The notes beneath the pieces are model-generated. The model did no database searches, was not told where the DNA came from, and worked only from the letters and a program-made list of their open reading frames with translations. From contig NZ_OX419519.1 of NCBI RefSeq assembly GCF_948472415.1, positions 3,410,001 through 3,474,000 of the forward strand: a stretch of DNA of 64,000 bases, written 5' to 3'. This document shows positions 8,097 to 16,407 of this stretch, piece after piece (the first letter of the stretch is position 1; every line of letters starts with the position of its first letter). The DNA is from Kitasatospora fiedleri. GTDB taxonomy: Bacteria > Actinomycetota > Actinomycetes > Streptomycetales > Streptomycetaceae. The translations under genes and the position numbers were made by a program.

Positions 8097-8969
8097 TCAG
8101 TGAACGGTGACGCTCCACAGCTCGCGGTTGTTCGACCGGACCTCGCCGTCGGCCTCGTACTCGCCGACGATCCGGAGCCGGCCGTGCGCGAAGCGGTGGT
8201 TGTCGAGCAGCAGCAGGTCACCGCGCTCCAGCGGGAAGCAGGCGAAGAACGCCTCGTCCGCGCTCGCCTCCATCAGGTACGCCAGCGACTCGCGGTACTC
8301 CTCGAACTCCGGGACCCGCCCGCCCATCGCCTCGACCTTGGCGAGCAGGTCCTGCTTGAGCCGCACGCCCACGTCGTACGGGCCGCGGGCGTCCGGCAGC
8401 GGGTAGAGCAGCGGCAGGTCGCTGAGCTCCTCGCGGACGTTGTTCGCCTCGAAGGTGAGCGGGGTGCCCGCGAGCCGGGCGAAGTGCCGCTCGAAGACCT
8501 CGCCGTCCCGTTCGGCGAGCCGGGTGAACAGCTCGTTCCAGCACAGCACCACGGACTCGCCGCGCTCCCCGGCCGGGGCCTCCCGCCAGCCCGGCTCGAC
8601 CATCAGCATCGCGAAGTGCGAGGGCCGCGGCGAGCGCCAGGACCGGGCCGAGTGCGGCCGCAGGCCGCCCGCCACGTAGTGCACCGACTGGGCGCCGGTG
8701 ACCTTCTTCTTGTACTTGACCCGGTTGATCTGCGGGTGCGGGTCGGTCTTCTCCAGCGCGCTCAGCGACGAGTAGTTCATCAGTGGCTCGCCGAAGCGGC
8801 CGAGGAACTCCAGGTAGCGGTCCGGGTCCGTCGGGAAGCCGCGGACCAGGCAGATCCGGTTCTTCTCCATCGTCTCGCGGGCCTCGGCCGCGACCTGCTC
8901 GACGGACTTCCCGGCGCCCTCGACGCGCTCGTCCTGGATCTGCCGGGCCAGCGGGCTCTGCGGGTGCAT
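8097..8969 (-). CDS. Fe(II)/2-oxoglutarate TauD-family enzyme with H-x-A site (candidate radical halogenase)
   Basis: A 290-residue TauD/clavaminate-synthase-like protein. The C-terminal half of the site is canonical: LLLLDNHRFAHGR at 252-264 supplies the distal His262, and Arg282 is placed to bind 2-oxoglutarate. The segment GLRPHSARS at 102-110 aligns with the usual H-x-(D/E) strand, but the carboxylate is replaced by Ala108 (His106-Ser-Ala108). In this superfamily H-x-A or H-x-G is the signature of SyrB2-type halogenases, where chloride takes the carboxylate's place. A hydroxylase with a displaced ligand or an inactive enzyme remains possible. The substrate is unknown. The ATG at 8969 follows AAGGACG. 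Confidence 0.82.
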   Translation of the reverse strand: MHPQSPLARQIQDERVEGAGKSVEQVAAEARETMEKNRICLVRGFPTDPDRYLEFLGRFGEPLMNYSSLSALEKTDPHPQINRVKYKKKVTGAQSVHYVAGGLRPHSARSWRSPRPSHFAMLMVEPGWREAPAGERGESVVLCWNELFTRLAERDGEVFERHFARLAGTPLTFEANNVREELSDLPLLYPLPDARGPYDVGVRLKQDLLAKVEAMGGRVPEFEEYRESLAYLMEASADEAFFACFPLERGDLLLLDNHRFAHGRLRIVGEYEADGEVRSNNRELWSVTVH

Positions 8970-9044
8970 CGTCCTTGCCTTCCTTGACGTGGGTGGTGGG
9001 GTCGCGCGGGCCCGGGGCCCGCGGCGGGACCGGCCGGACGGCTC

Positions 9045-10304
9045 CTAGGCGGCGGTGGCGACCGCGGCGCGGCGCTGGAAGTCCCGGGCCTCGGCGAGCC
9101 GGCCGGAGCGGGCCAGCAGGGTGGCGTGGGTGAGCAGGGTCAGCCGGTCGGCCTCCGGGCGGTCGGCCGCCGGGGCCAGCAGGGCCAGCGCCTCCCCGGT
9201 GCGGCCGCGGCCGGCCAGGAAGCCGGCGAACTCGGCCCGCAGCTCGGCCTGCGCGGCGTTGGCCGCCAGGCTCTGCCGGTAGAGCACCTCGGCCAGCTCC
9301 GGGTCGCCGAGCCGGTCGGCGGTCAGCCGGGCCAGCTTGCCCAGGGTGTGCGGGTGGTTGGGGCGCAGGGCGAGCGCCCGCAGCATCAGCCGGCGGCCCT
9401 CGGCGACGTCGTCCCGGTGCTCGACCAGGTGCAGGGCGTAGTTGCACAGCGTGCGGGGGTGGTCCGGGTCCAGCCGCAGGGCGGCCCGGTAGCGCTCGCC
9501 CGCGTAGTCGGGGTCCTGCTTCTTGTGCTCGGCGAACAGCGCGAAGTTGCTGTTCACCCGGGCGTACCGGGTGTCGGCGGGGACGGGCCGGCCGGCCTCG
9601 CGCTTCTTGTCGTCCGGCGCCCAGTGGATCTTCTCGGTCCACAGCGCCAGCAGCCGCAGGTCGTTGGCCTCCTGCGGGTAGCGCCGCTGCGCCTCGGCCA
9701 GCCCGATCGGGTCCGGCCGGTCGGCGAGGTAGCCGAAGCGGCGCATGGTCTCCCACTCGGAGAGGGTGATCAGCTCCTTGAGCTCCTCCGGGTAGTCGGG
9801 GCGGATCGTCGTCGCGTTGATCCGGCTGCCGCCCGCCAGCACCGAGCGGTCGAAGCGCTCGCCGGCCAGGTCGAGGAAGCGGGCGAAGTCCTCCTGGAGG
9901 TTCTCCTGGCGGCCGACGAAGTCGACCTCGGCGCCCGGCTCGCCCGCGTAGGAGGCGTAGATGTTGCCCAGGGCGCCCGGCAGGGTGGTCACCGCGCGGC
10001 GCACGAAGGTCTCGAAGTCGTCGCTCTCGCAGTGCTCGTCCAGCGGGTACTGCGGGCGCCAGCCCTTCTCCATCCGGTAGGACCAGTAGGAGCGGTACCA
10101 CTCCAGCGGGTCGCGCACGAAGGCGCCGACGAAGGAGTACGCGGAGCGGTCGAAGTCGGCCAGCAGGTCGTGCTCGCGCATGCCCGGGTCGCCGACGTCC
10201 TCGAAGGCGAGGCCGAGTTCCCGGATCTTGCGGCGGATCCAGGTGCTGCCCGTCTTGGGCGTCAGCAGCAACAGCGCGTTACTGCCGAGGAGGTGAATGG
10301 CCAT
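9045..10304 (-). CDS. Sulfotransferase with C-terminal TPR region
   Basis: A 419-residue protein. The N-terminal domain (residues 1 to about 235) begins almost directly with the PAPS 5'-phosphosulfate loop TPKTGSTW at 15-22. The 3'-phosphate strand AFVRDPLEWYRSYWSYR follows near 60-77, typical of cytosolic sulfotransferases. Residues about 250-415 form helix-turn-helix repeats of TPR type (YRAALRLDPDHPRTLCNYAL and following). It should move a sulfuryl group from PAPS to a hydroxyl or amine, and the TPR part may recruit a partner or peptide substrate. It overlaps the peptidase gene by 26 bp. Together with cysCDN and the CysQ domain it makes sulfation the central chemistry of this cluster. Confidence 0.88.
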   Translation of the reverse strand: MAIHLLGSNALLLLTPKTGSTWIRRKIRELGLAFEDVGDPGMREHDLLADFDRSAYSFVGAFVRDPLEWYRSYWSYRMEKGWRPQYPLDEHCESDDFETFVRRAVTTLPGALGNIYASYAGEPGAEVDFVGRQENLQEDFARFLDLAGERFDRSVLAGGSRINATTIRPDYPEELKELITLSEWETMRRFGYLADRPDPIGLAEAQRRYPQEANDLRLLALWTEKIHWAPDDKKREAGRPVPADTRYARVNSNFALFAEHKKQDPDYAGERYRAALRLDPDHPRTLCNYALHLVEHRDDVAEGRRLMLRALALRPNHPHTLGKLARLTADRLGDPELAEVLYRQSLAANAAQAELRAEFAGFLAGRGRTGEALALLAPAADRPEADRLTLLTHATLLARSGRLAEARDFQRRAAVATAA

Positions 10305-12249
10305 GGTCTGCTTCCTCGTTCTGCGGGTCGGCCGCCTTCCGGCGCGCGGCCCGGGGGGAGTCGAACAACTTCACCGTGCTGCCCGGGGCCGGGCCCGGCT
10401 CCGGGGCGCCGGGGGCGGGCGCGGGCGCGGGCCGCAGCCAGCGGTCCAGGAACCCGGCGGTCAGTCCGTCCAGGGCGGCCCGGTTGGCGGCGGTCACCAC
10501 CTCGTGGCCCTCGTCGGGGAAGAGCGCCAGGGTCGCGTCCCGGTCGGCCCGGGCCAGTGCCATGAACATCCGGGTCGCCATCTCGGCCGGCACCCGGCTG
10601 TCGTTGGCGCCGTGCACCAGCAGCACCGGGCAGCGCACCCCGGCGGCCCGGTTCACCGGCGAGCGCTCGGCCAGGGCGGCCCGCTGCTCCGGCCGGGACG
10701 GGTCGCCGATCCGGCGCCGCAGCATCGGGGCGGCGCTGCGCCAGAACGCCGGCGGCTCGGCGACGAAGCCCACCAGGTCGGTCAGCGGCGAGCTGGCCAC
10801 CGCGCAGCGCAGCGGACGGTCGGTGGTGGCGGCCAGTTGCAGCACCGCGTAGCCGCCGTAGCTGCCGCCGACCAGGGCGATCCGGTCCGGGTCGGCCAGC
10901 CCCTCGGCGACCGCCCAGTCCAGGGTGTCCTCCAGGTCGTCCTGCATCGCGGCGCCCCACTGCCCGTCGGCGGCGGCGATCCAGCCGGAGCCGAAGCCGG
11001 TGGAGCCGCGGAAGTTCGGCTCGATGACGGTGCAGCCGCGGGCGGCCAGCCAGGCCCGCCGCTCGGTGTACCGCCAGCGGCTGCGCCGCCACGGGCCGCC
11101 GTGCACCAGCAGCACCGCCGGGCCCGGGCCGTCCGGCGGGCGCGGCCCGGTGGGGCGGGTGACGTAGCCGACGGCGCGCCGGCCGTCGCGCAGCGGCACC
11201 TCGACCGGGCGGCACTCCACCGGCAGCGGCGCCCGCCCCGGCCGGGCCTCGCACAGCGGCCGGGTGCCGCCGCCGTCCGGGTCGTGCACCAGGTAGTGGA
11301 CGTCCCGCTCCGGGCGGTGCGAGGCGACCAGCCAGGCGCCCGGCCGGCGTTCCAGCACCTCCGGCTCGGTGCCCAGCGCGGCCCGCAGCCGCTGCACCGC
11401 GTCCGCCCACCGGCCGTCCAGCGGGACGCAGGCGAGCCGCTCGCGCTCGACGTGGACCAGCTCCGGCCGGCCGTCCGGGCCGGTCAGCACCCCGGCGTAG
11501 TCGCCGCCGGCGACCCGGTGCAGGGTGCGCGGCGCGCCCGCGGGCGCGCCGGGGCGGCAGTCGAGTTCGGCCAGCCGGACGCCGTCCGGGCCGTCCGGCA
11601 GCACCAGGTGCAGCCGGGCCGGGTCGGCGGCGAACCCGAGCACCCGGGCGGTCAGCGCGTCCTCGTGCGGCACGTGCAGGTAGCGGGCCCCGGGGGCCGG
11701 CCGGCCGCCGTCCCCGGTGTCGAGGTGGCGCAGTTCGCGCGCGCCGTCCGGGAGCACGGTCTCGGCGAGCCGGGGCCGCAGCTCCCGGTCGAAGTAGACG
11801 GCGGCGTGCGCGGAGCCGGTCAGCACCGGGGTGCCCGCCCCGGTGCGCAGGCAGATCCGCAGGTAGTCGCGGTGGCCGGGCTCGGCGGCGTCGACCGCGA
11901 CCACCACCTGGTCGGGGCGCCGCTCGGAGAGCCCGGCGATCCGCATCCGGGTGGCGCCGTCGCCCAGCCGCTGCCACTGCCCGGACTCGACCCGGACCAG
12001 GTGCAGCGCCCAGTTCTCGGCGCCGGCCGCGTCCGCCTCGGCCTCGGCCAGGCCGACGCCCGGCAGGTGCGTCCAGGTGAAGGCCCGGCAGCGGGCCGCG
12101 CCGACCCGGCCGCGGTGTACCTCCCGGCCCCGCGCCAGGTCGTGCAGCACCAGCCGGACCGCCGCGGTGCCGCTGGACAGCCAGGCGGCGAACCGGCCGT
12201 CCGCGCTGATCGAGGGGACGCCGTTGAGCTCGCCGCCCGGCTCGCTCAC
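10279..12249 (-). CDS. S9-family serine peptidase (prolyl oligopeptidase / acylaminoacyl-peptidase type)
   Basis: A 656-residue protein with a divergent beta-propeller N-terminal half and an alpha/beta-hydrolase C-terminal half. The catalytic parts are visible: LVGGSYGGYA nucleophile elbow, HGANDSRVP acid and DEGHEV histidine. HGGPW lies at the oxyanion site. The GTG at 12249 is preferred because it overlaps the aminotransferase stop (GTGA) and gives a normal family N-terminus (VSEPGGELNGVPSISADG). Family members cleave short or acylated peptides in the cytoplasm. Here it may release a mature product from a longer peptide, trim a protecting residue, or inactivate the product as self-protection. 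Confidence 0.88.
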   Translation of the reverse strand: MSEPGGELNGVPSISADGRFAAWLSSGTAAVRLVLHDLARGREVHRGRVGAARCRAFTWTHLPGVGLAEAEADAAGAENWALHLVRVESGQWQRLGDGATRMRIAGLSERRPDQVVVAVDAAEPGHRDYLRICLRTGAGTPVLTGSAHAAVYFDRELRPRLAETVLPDGARELRHLDTGDGGRPAPGARYLHVPHEDALTARVLGFAADPARLHLVLPDGPDGVRLAELDCRPGAPAGAPRTLHRVAGGDYAGVLTGPDGRPELVHVERERLACVPLDGRWADAVQRLRAALGTEPEVLERRPGAWLVASHRPERDVHYLVHDPDGGGTRPLCEARPGRAPLPVECRPVEVPLRDGRRAVGYVTRPTGPRPPDGPGPAVLLVHGGPWRRSRWRYTERRAWLAARGCTVIEPNFRGSTGFGSGWIAAADGQWGAAMQDDLEDTLDWAVAEGLADPDRIALVGGSYGGYAVLQLAATTDRPLRCAVASSPLTDLVGFVAEPPAFWRSAAPMLRRRIGDPSRPEQRAALAERSPVNRAAGVRCPVLLVHGANDSRVPAEMATRMFMALARADRDATLALFPDEGHEVVTAANRAALDGLTAGFLDRWLRPAPAPAPGAPEPGPAPGSTVKLFDSPRAARRKAADPQNEEADHGHSPPRQ

Positions 12250-13256
12250 GGGGCGGTCCGGGCCGCCGCGTGGGCCCGCTCGACGCAGGCCGCCACCGCC
12301 GCGATCTCGGTCTCCCGGGGCACGCTGATCCGCACCCCGGCCGGCCAGTCGGCGGGGTAGCCCTGGAGGTCGTGCAGCAGCCGGGTGAGGTAGCCCGCCG
12401 CTTTCAGCTCCGCGACGACCGACTCGGCGCGGGGGGTCTCCAGGCAGACGTAGTTGGCGTCCGAGGGCCACACCCGCACGCCCTCGACCGCGGCCAGCGC
12501 GGCCGCCAGGGTCTCCCGGGCGGCCCGCGCCCGGCGGACGCTCTCCTCCACCGCCGCGGGCTCGGCCAGCAGCCGCAGCACGGTCTGCTGGGCGACGCCG
12601 GAGACGCTGTTGGGCATCAGCCAGAACGGGAAGTCCGGACGGGCGAAGCCCTGCGAGACCGCGAAGCCGATCCGCAGGTTGGCCATCCCCCATGCCTTGG
12701 AGAAGGTGCGCACCACCACCAGGTGGGGGAACTCCGCCACCAGGCCGAGCGCGGTGGCGGGGGCGAAGTCCGCGTAGACCTCGTCCAGCACCACCAGGCC
12801 GCGGGCGCGCTCCAGCAGGGCCCGGACGTCCGCCAGGTCGAACTGGTAGCCCAGCGGGTTGCGCGGCGAGCAGAGCACGATCACCGCCTCGGGCCGGTCC
12901 AGGAACGGTTCGAGGGCGGGCAGCAGCTCGGCGGGCTCGCGCACCGGCACCGCCCGGTAGTTCCAGCCCTGCTGGCGGGAGACGGTCGCGGTGAGGTGGA
13001 AGTTCGGGGTGACGTCGACCACCAGGCCGCGGTAGGCGCTGCGCAGCAGCGTGTCGATGAGCTGGGTGGCCCCGGCGCCGACCCGGACGAACGGGGCGGG
13101 GACGCCGAACCGGGCGGCGACGGCGGCGGCGACGTTCTCGCTCCAGACGTCGCCCTTGTTGGTGAGGTCGATCGGGTCGGCGGCCAGCCGCAGCTGCTCG
13201 GACTGCTCCCGCGGGTCGAGGAACTGGTTGCCGGTCCAGGTCAGGTTCAGGGTCAT
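12246..13256 (-). CDS. PLP-dependent aminotransferase (HisC-like class I/II)
   Basis: A 336-residue fold-type I aminotransferase, slightly shorter than HisC (about 350-370). CSPRNPLGYQFD at 129-140 carries the PLP-contacting Asn133. VVLDEVYADF at 155-164 carries Asp158. The Schiff-base lysine is Lys187 in RTFSKAWGMANLRIG. It is most like histidinol-phosphate aminotransferases, many of which are recruited into secondary metabolism, and is presumably for making or converting a non-proteinogenic amino acid. It starts 15 bp after the PaaK-like gene and overlaps the peptidase start by 4 bp. Confidence 0.88.
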   Translation of the reverse strand: MTLNLTWTGNQFLDPREQSEQLRLAADPIDLTNKGDVWSENVAAAVAARFGVPAPFVRVGAGATQLIDTLLRSAYRGLVVDVTPNFHLTATVSRQQGWNYRAVPVREPAELLPALEPFLDRPEAVIVLCSPRNPLGYQFDLADVRALLERARGLVVLDEVYADFAPATALGLVAEFPHLVVVRTFSKAWGMANLRIGFAVSQGFARPDFPFWLMPNSVSGVAQQTVLRLLAEPAAVEESVRRARAARETLAAALAAVEGVRVWPSDANYVCLETPRAESVVAELKAAGYLTRLLHDLQGYPADWPAGVRISVPRETEIAAVAACVERAHAAARTAP

Positions 13257-13271
13257 CAGGGGGTTCCCCGC

Positions 13272-14540
13272 CTAGGTGTGTTGGGTGGCGCCGGTCGGTT
13301 CGGGCCGGAGCTGGAAGCGGCGCTTCTTCCCGCCCGGCGGGGTGATCCGCTCGCACTGCTCCAGTTCGGGGTCCTCGTCGGGCAGCAGGCGGGCCAGCGC
13401 CTCGCGCAGCAGGCCGGCCACCGCCGCCGGGTCGGCGGGCTCCCCCGCCCCTGCCGTCCCGGTCGTCCCGGTCGTCTCTGCCGTCCCGGTCGTCCCGGTC
13501 GTCCCGGTCGTCTCTGCCGTCCCGGTCGGCTCGGCGGTCCAGCGCAGCAGCGTCCGCCGCCCGCCGCCGAGTTCGAAGCGGAAGTCGGCCAGCCCCGGGA
13601 CGGAGCCGACCGCGCGGGTCACCTCGTCGGCGGGCAGTTCGCCGGTGCGGAAGGGCACCGTCTCCGGCTCCCGGCCGCGCAGCCGCAGCAGGCGCTGCGT
13701 GCCGTCGGCGGCGGTCTCCAGTTCGGCGAAGTCGCCGGTGCGGTAGCGGACGAAGACGGTGCTGCGGTTGACCAGGTTGGTGAGCACCAGCTCGCCGGCG
13801 CCGGAGGGGGCGAGCCGGCCCGCCGCGTCGAGCACCTCCAGCCGGACGTTCTCGCCCAGCACCCGGTAGACCCGCTCGTCGGGCGCGGTGGCGGCGATCA
13901 GGCCGCCCTCGGTGGAGGCCAGCGCGTCCACCAGGGGCGCGCCGAAGTAGCCGGTGAGCCGGGCCCGGTCGTCGGGGTGCAGCGGCTCCCCGCTGGTCAG
14001 CAGCAGCCGGGGCCGCCAGGGCGCCCGCGCCATGCCCTGCCGGAGCAGTTCGGTGCGCAGGTCCAGCAGGTAGGTCGGCTTGCCGTACAGGACCGGGGCC
14101 GGGAACCGGGCCAGGACGGCCGGGACGGACGCCCCCGCGTCGGGCAGTTGCAGGCGCAGGTAGAGCCCGTCGTTCAGGGCCGGGAGCGGGCGGACGAAAG
14201 TGGGCCGTCCGGGTTTGTTGCTGACGAACAGGACCGCGGGCGCGCCGCGCGAGAAGAGCTCCCCGGGCAGTCCGGCGATTTCCCGGATCTGGGCGAAGAA
14301 ACGGTGGTTCACCGCGTACCAGGCGGATTCGTCCAGGGCCACTTCCAGGGGCTGCCCGGTGGTGCCGCTGGAGGATATCCGGTGCTCCGGTTCGCCGGCC
14401 CCCTCCGGGCGGAACCGCCCGCCCTCCGCCTGGTGCTCGGCCCGGCCCACCAGGGGGAAGTCGGCGTCCGCGCCGAGTTCTCGGTAGAAGGGGACGCACC
14501 GGCGGGCGTACGCGAGGAATTCGGAATGCACGCTTGCCAT
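13272..14540 (-). CDS. PaaK-like adenylate-forming enzyme
   Basis: A 422-residue AMP-forming enzyme related to phenylacetate-CoA ligase/CapK. It carries the nucleotide loop SSSGTTGQP near residue 55, DALASTEGG and VRYRTGDFAEL. It should activate a carboxylic acid as an adenylate for transfer to CoA, a carrier or an amine. The ATG at 14540 is used because the frame above it has atypical codons and overlaps a promoter. A Thr-Gly-rich segment encoded by a 9-bp tandem repeat (13456-13527) is inserted before the small C-terminal domain. The gene is the first of the long minus-strand operon. Confidence 0.85.
   Translation of the reverse strand: MASVHSEFLAYARRCVPFYRELGADADFPLVGRAEHQAEGGRFRPEGAGEPEHRISSSGTTGQPLEVALDESAWYAVNHRFFAQIREIAGLPGELFSRGAPAVLFVSNKPGRPTFVRPLPALNDGLYLRLQLPDAGASVPAVLARFPAPVLYGKPTYLLDLRTELLRQGMARAPWRPRLLLTSGEPLHPDDRARLTGYFGAPLVDALASTEGGLIAATAPDERVYRVLGENVRLEVLDAAGRLAPSGAGELVLTNLVNRSTVFVRYRTGDFAELETAADGTQRLLRLRGREPETVPFRTGELPADEVTRAVGSVPGLADFRFELGGGRRTLLRWTAEPTGTAETTGTTGTTGTAETTGTTGTAGAGEPADPAAVAGLLREALARLLPDEDPELEQCERITPPGGKKRRFQLRPEPTGATQHT
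13456..13527. repeat. In-frame 9-bp tandem repeat, 8 units
   Basis: Six copies of GTCCCGGTC and two of GTCTCTGCC (plus-strand reading) form eight consecutive 9-bp units. They encode a Thr/Gly/Glu/Ala-rich linker in the PaaK-like protein. The unit is a multiple of three, so copy-number change would keep the frame. Confidence 0.95.
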
Positions 14541-14586
14541 GAAACCTGCTTCGTCCGGAAATTCAGACACTTCTTCCGTCGGCAGG

Positions 14587-14616
14587 AGTGTGACACTTTG
14601 CATCTCGCGGTGTCAA
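14587..14616 (-). promoter_or_regulatory. Probable vegetative promoter of the cluster A operon
   Basis: On the minus strand TTGACA (14611-14616) is followed after 18 nt by CACACT (14587-14592), close to the Streptomyces HrdB-type pattern and 47 bp before the PaaK-like start. The arms TGTCA/TGACA around the spacer (TGACAC at 14591-14596, GTGTCA at 14610-14615) form an inverted repeat that could be an operator. Confidence 0.55.
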
Positions 14617-14716
14617 CCATCGGAAAAGCATTCCCGGGGAACGCCGAAATGGCCCCGGAGAGCACCGTGGGTGCGCTCGCCAAGGCCCTTCCGGTATGGG
14701 ATTTTTTTATCGGTCC

Positions 14717-15499
14717 TCAGCGGGCGGCCAGCGCCGCCAGCTCGTCGACGTCGTACTCGGCCCGCGAGAAGTCGCCGTAGCGGGTCAGCTTTCCGCGGCT
14801 GGCCCATTTGCGGACGGTCGCCTCGGAGACCCCGGCGGCCTGGGCCGCCAGCCGGGTCGGCAGGGTGCGCGGGCGGGTCGCGGCCGGGGCTCCGGGAGCG
14901 CCGGGGCCGCCGGGGGCGGCCAGGGTGCGGCGCAGGGCCAGCCACTCGCCGACCTGCCAGTCGTGCCCGGCCGCGCAGCGGACCGCGCCGCCGGGCCGGG
15001 GACCGGCCGTCGACGCCTCCACCGGGCTCCCGCAGCCGGGCCGCGGGCAGCGGCCCAGCAGGACCGCGTCCGCGCCGCGCCGGCGCAGCACCCCGCGGGC
15101 CGCGGCCGCGGCCGCGCCGAACTCGTCGGCGGCCTCGTCGGCGGCCGGCAGGGCGAGCAGCGCGTCGAGGTGGCGCAGCAGGAACGCGGCCAGCGGGCCG
15201 GCCTCCCGGGCGGGCGCCGGGGCGGCGGGCAGCCGGTCGGCGACCGCCCCGGCCCAGCAGGCCAGCGTTCCGGTGATGCCGGTGCGGGCGGCGCTGGCCT
15301 CCTCGTCGAAGCCCGGGCCGCCGCCCCGGCGGCCGCCGCTGACCCGTTCGCGCAGCGGCATCGCGGCCGGCTGGCGCAGCGACTCCAGTTCGCGGTGCAG
15401 CCGCTCCAGTTCCACCAGGGCCGCCGCGATCCGGTCGCGGAGTCGGGGCGACGGGCTGGTGCCGCCGCCCGCCGGGGTGTCGTCCACGGCTCGGTTCAT
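14717..15499 (-). CDS. Zinc-ribbon and MerR/excisionase-like HTH DNA-binding protein
   Basis: A 260-residue protein starting at the ATG at 15499, which has a strong GAGGAG site; the frame upstream is not coding-like. The centre holds a probable zinc ribbon, CPRPGCGSP followed by RCAAGHDW. The C-terminus (about 205-260) is a MerR/excisionase-type helix-turn-helix (LPTRLAAQAAGVSEATVRKW, then YDVDELAALAAR). Such proteins are common unassigned regulators in Streptomyces. Its place directly upstream of the cluster A promoter makes it a candidate local regulator. Confidence 0.75.
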   Translation of the reverse strand: MNRAVDDTPAGGGTSPSPRLRDRIAAALVELERLHRELESLRQPAAMPLRERVSGGRRGGGPGFDEEASAARTGITGTLACWAGAVADRLPAAPAPAREAGPLAAFLLRHLDALLALPAADEAADEFGAAAAAARGVLRRRGADAVLLGRCPRPGCGSPVEASTAGPRPGGAVRCAAGHDWQVGEWLALRRTLAAPGGPGAPGAPAATRPRTLPTRLAAQAAGVSEATVRKWASRGKLTRYGDFSRAEYDVDELAALAAR

Positions 15500-15564
15500 G
15501 GGTGCTCCTCTGGGCGCGGGGCCCGGTGGCGGGCCGGCGGTGGGGCGGCGGGCGTCCGGTCCGG

Positions 15565-15738
15565 TCAGTCCCAGCCCCAGCTGCCGGCGGCGGCGACCGT
15601 CGCCGTCCCGGCGGGCGCGGCGGTCCCGGCGGCGGCCGTCCCGGTCCCGGCGGCGGTCGGGAGCTCCGCCGTCGCGACCCCCAGCACGGCGGCGGCCGCC
15701 GCGGCGAGGACGAGCGAGGTCAGGAAGCGCACAGACAT
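15565..15738 (-). CDS. Small secreted peptide
   Basis: A 57-residue ORF with an AAAAGGA site before the ATG at 15738. It begins with a Sec-type signal (MSVRFLTSLVLAAAAAAVLG). The mature part is rich in Ala, Gly and Thr and ends GSWGWD. There are no cysteines. Its function is unknown. A similar small secreted peptide lies at 25291, on the other side of the regulatory block. Confidence 0.6.
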   Translation of the reverse strand: MSVRFLTSLVLAAAAAAVLGVATAELPTAAGTGTAAAGTAAPAGTATVAAAGSWGWD

Positions 15739-15928
15739 GGGGGGTCCTTTTCGCGGGGACGTCGAATTCACTGGGGCCCGGCCTTCCCGGAGGAGAATTG
15801 CGGCATTCCCGCCGCCCCCCTGATTCCAAGAATTCACCTGACCGCCACGAATCAAAGGTGACACATCTTCCGGGCGTCGCTCCAGGTCTGCCCGGTGGCC
15901 TCATGCTGCCCAGGCAACAAGGTGCCAT

Positions 15929-16384
15929 TCACCACGCCAGGCGCACCGTTCCGTCGCACAGACCGGCAAGTCCCATACCGCCGGAAACGACCAAATCGGA
16001 ACGTACGGCACCGCCCCGGAGCAGCTGCCGGACCACCGCGAGAACCCGCTCGCCCGCTATGCGCGCGCTCGGCCCGGTGAGGTAGATGACCCCCAAATGT
16101 CCGGAACCACTCGTTCTAGGCGCGTAGACATGTTGCACGAGACAGTCCGAGGGGTGGGCGGACATTTCCCGCGCGACGTCATTGATGTCCCAGGAACCCG
16201 CGACGGGACCGGCCGCGGGTCCGGCCGCGCGGTCGGCCGCGCGGCCCGGAACGGAGTCCGGAACGCGGTCCGGACCGGCATCGGGGCTCGGAACGCCGAA
16301 CCGGATATGTATCGCATACACGGCTGTCCATGGTGGCACGGCGCCGCCCGGGAAACGGACCCGCGAAAGGCCGCTAACTGCCAT
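15929..16384 (-). CDS. Protein of unknown function
   Basis: An ORF of up to 151 residues. The C-terminal 90 residues look like a folded domain (WDINDVAREMSAHPSD, then HLGVIYLTGPSARIAGERVL). I do not recognise the family. The start is uncertain: the ATG at 16384 has no good ribosome binding site and the first 20 codons lack the usual GC bias, so the GTG at 16321 (130 residues, GGACAGCC upstream) may be real. Codon use over the whole ORF is less GC-biased than its neighbours, suggesting recent acquisition. It follows the LuxR-type regulator gene by 23 bp. Confidence 0.55.
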   Translation of the reverse strand: MAVSGLSRVRFPGGAVPPWTAVYAIHIRFGVPSPDAGPDRVPDSVPGRAADRAAGPAAGPVAGSWDINDVAREMSAHPSDCLVQHVYAPRTSGSGHLGVIYLTGPSARIAGERVLAVVRQLLRGGAVRSDLVVSGGMGLAGLCDGTVRLAW

Positions 16385-16407
16385 GGCAGCACACGGCCAC
16401 CGGCCGG

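Noticed and set aside
8611..8619. Second H-x-A (His118-Phe-Ala) in the 2OG enzyme as the iron site
   Set aside because: It falls in the following strand (SHFAMLMVEPG) that aligns with a non-ligand beta strand; His106-Ser-Ala108 aligns with the ligand motif.
10279..14499. A single 1,406-residue open frame on the minus strand
   Set aside because: Only the last 656 residues (from the GTG at 12249) resemble a peptidase; the first half is the other frame of the aminotransferase and PaaK-like genes.
14701..14709. T-run as a terminator U-tract
   Set aside because: It reads as U only on the plus strand, where no gene ends; the converging genes on the minus strand would give A residues.
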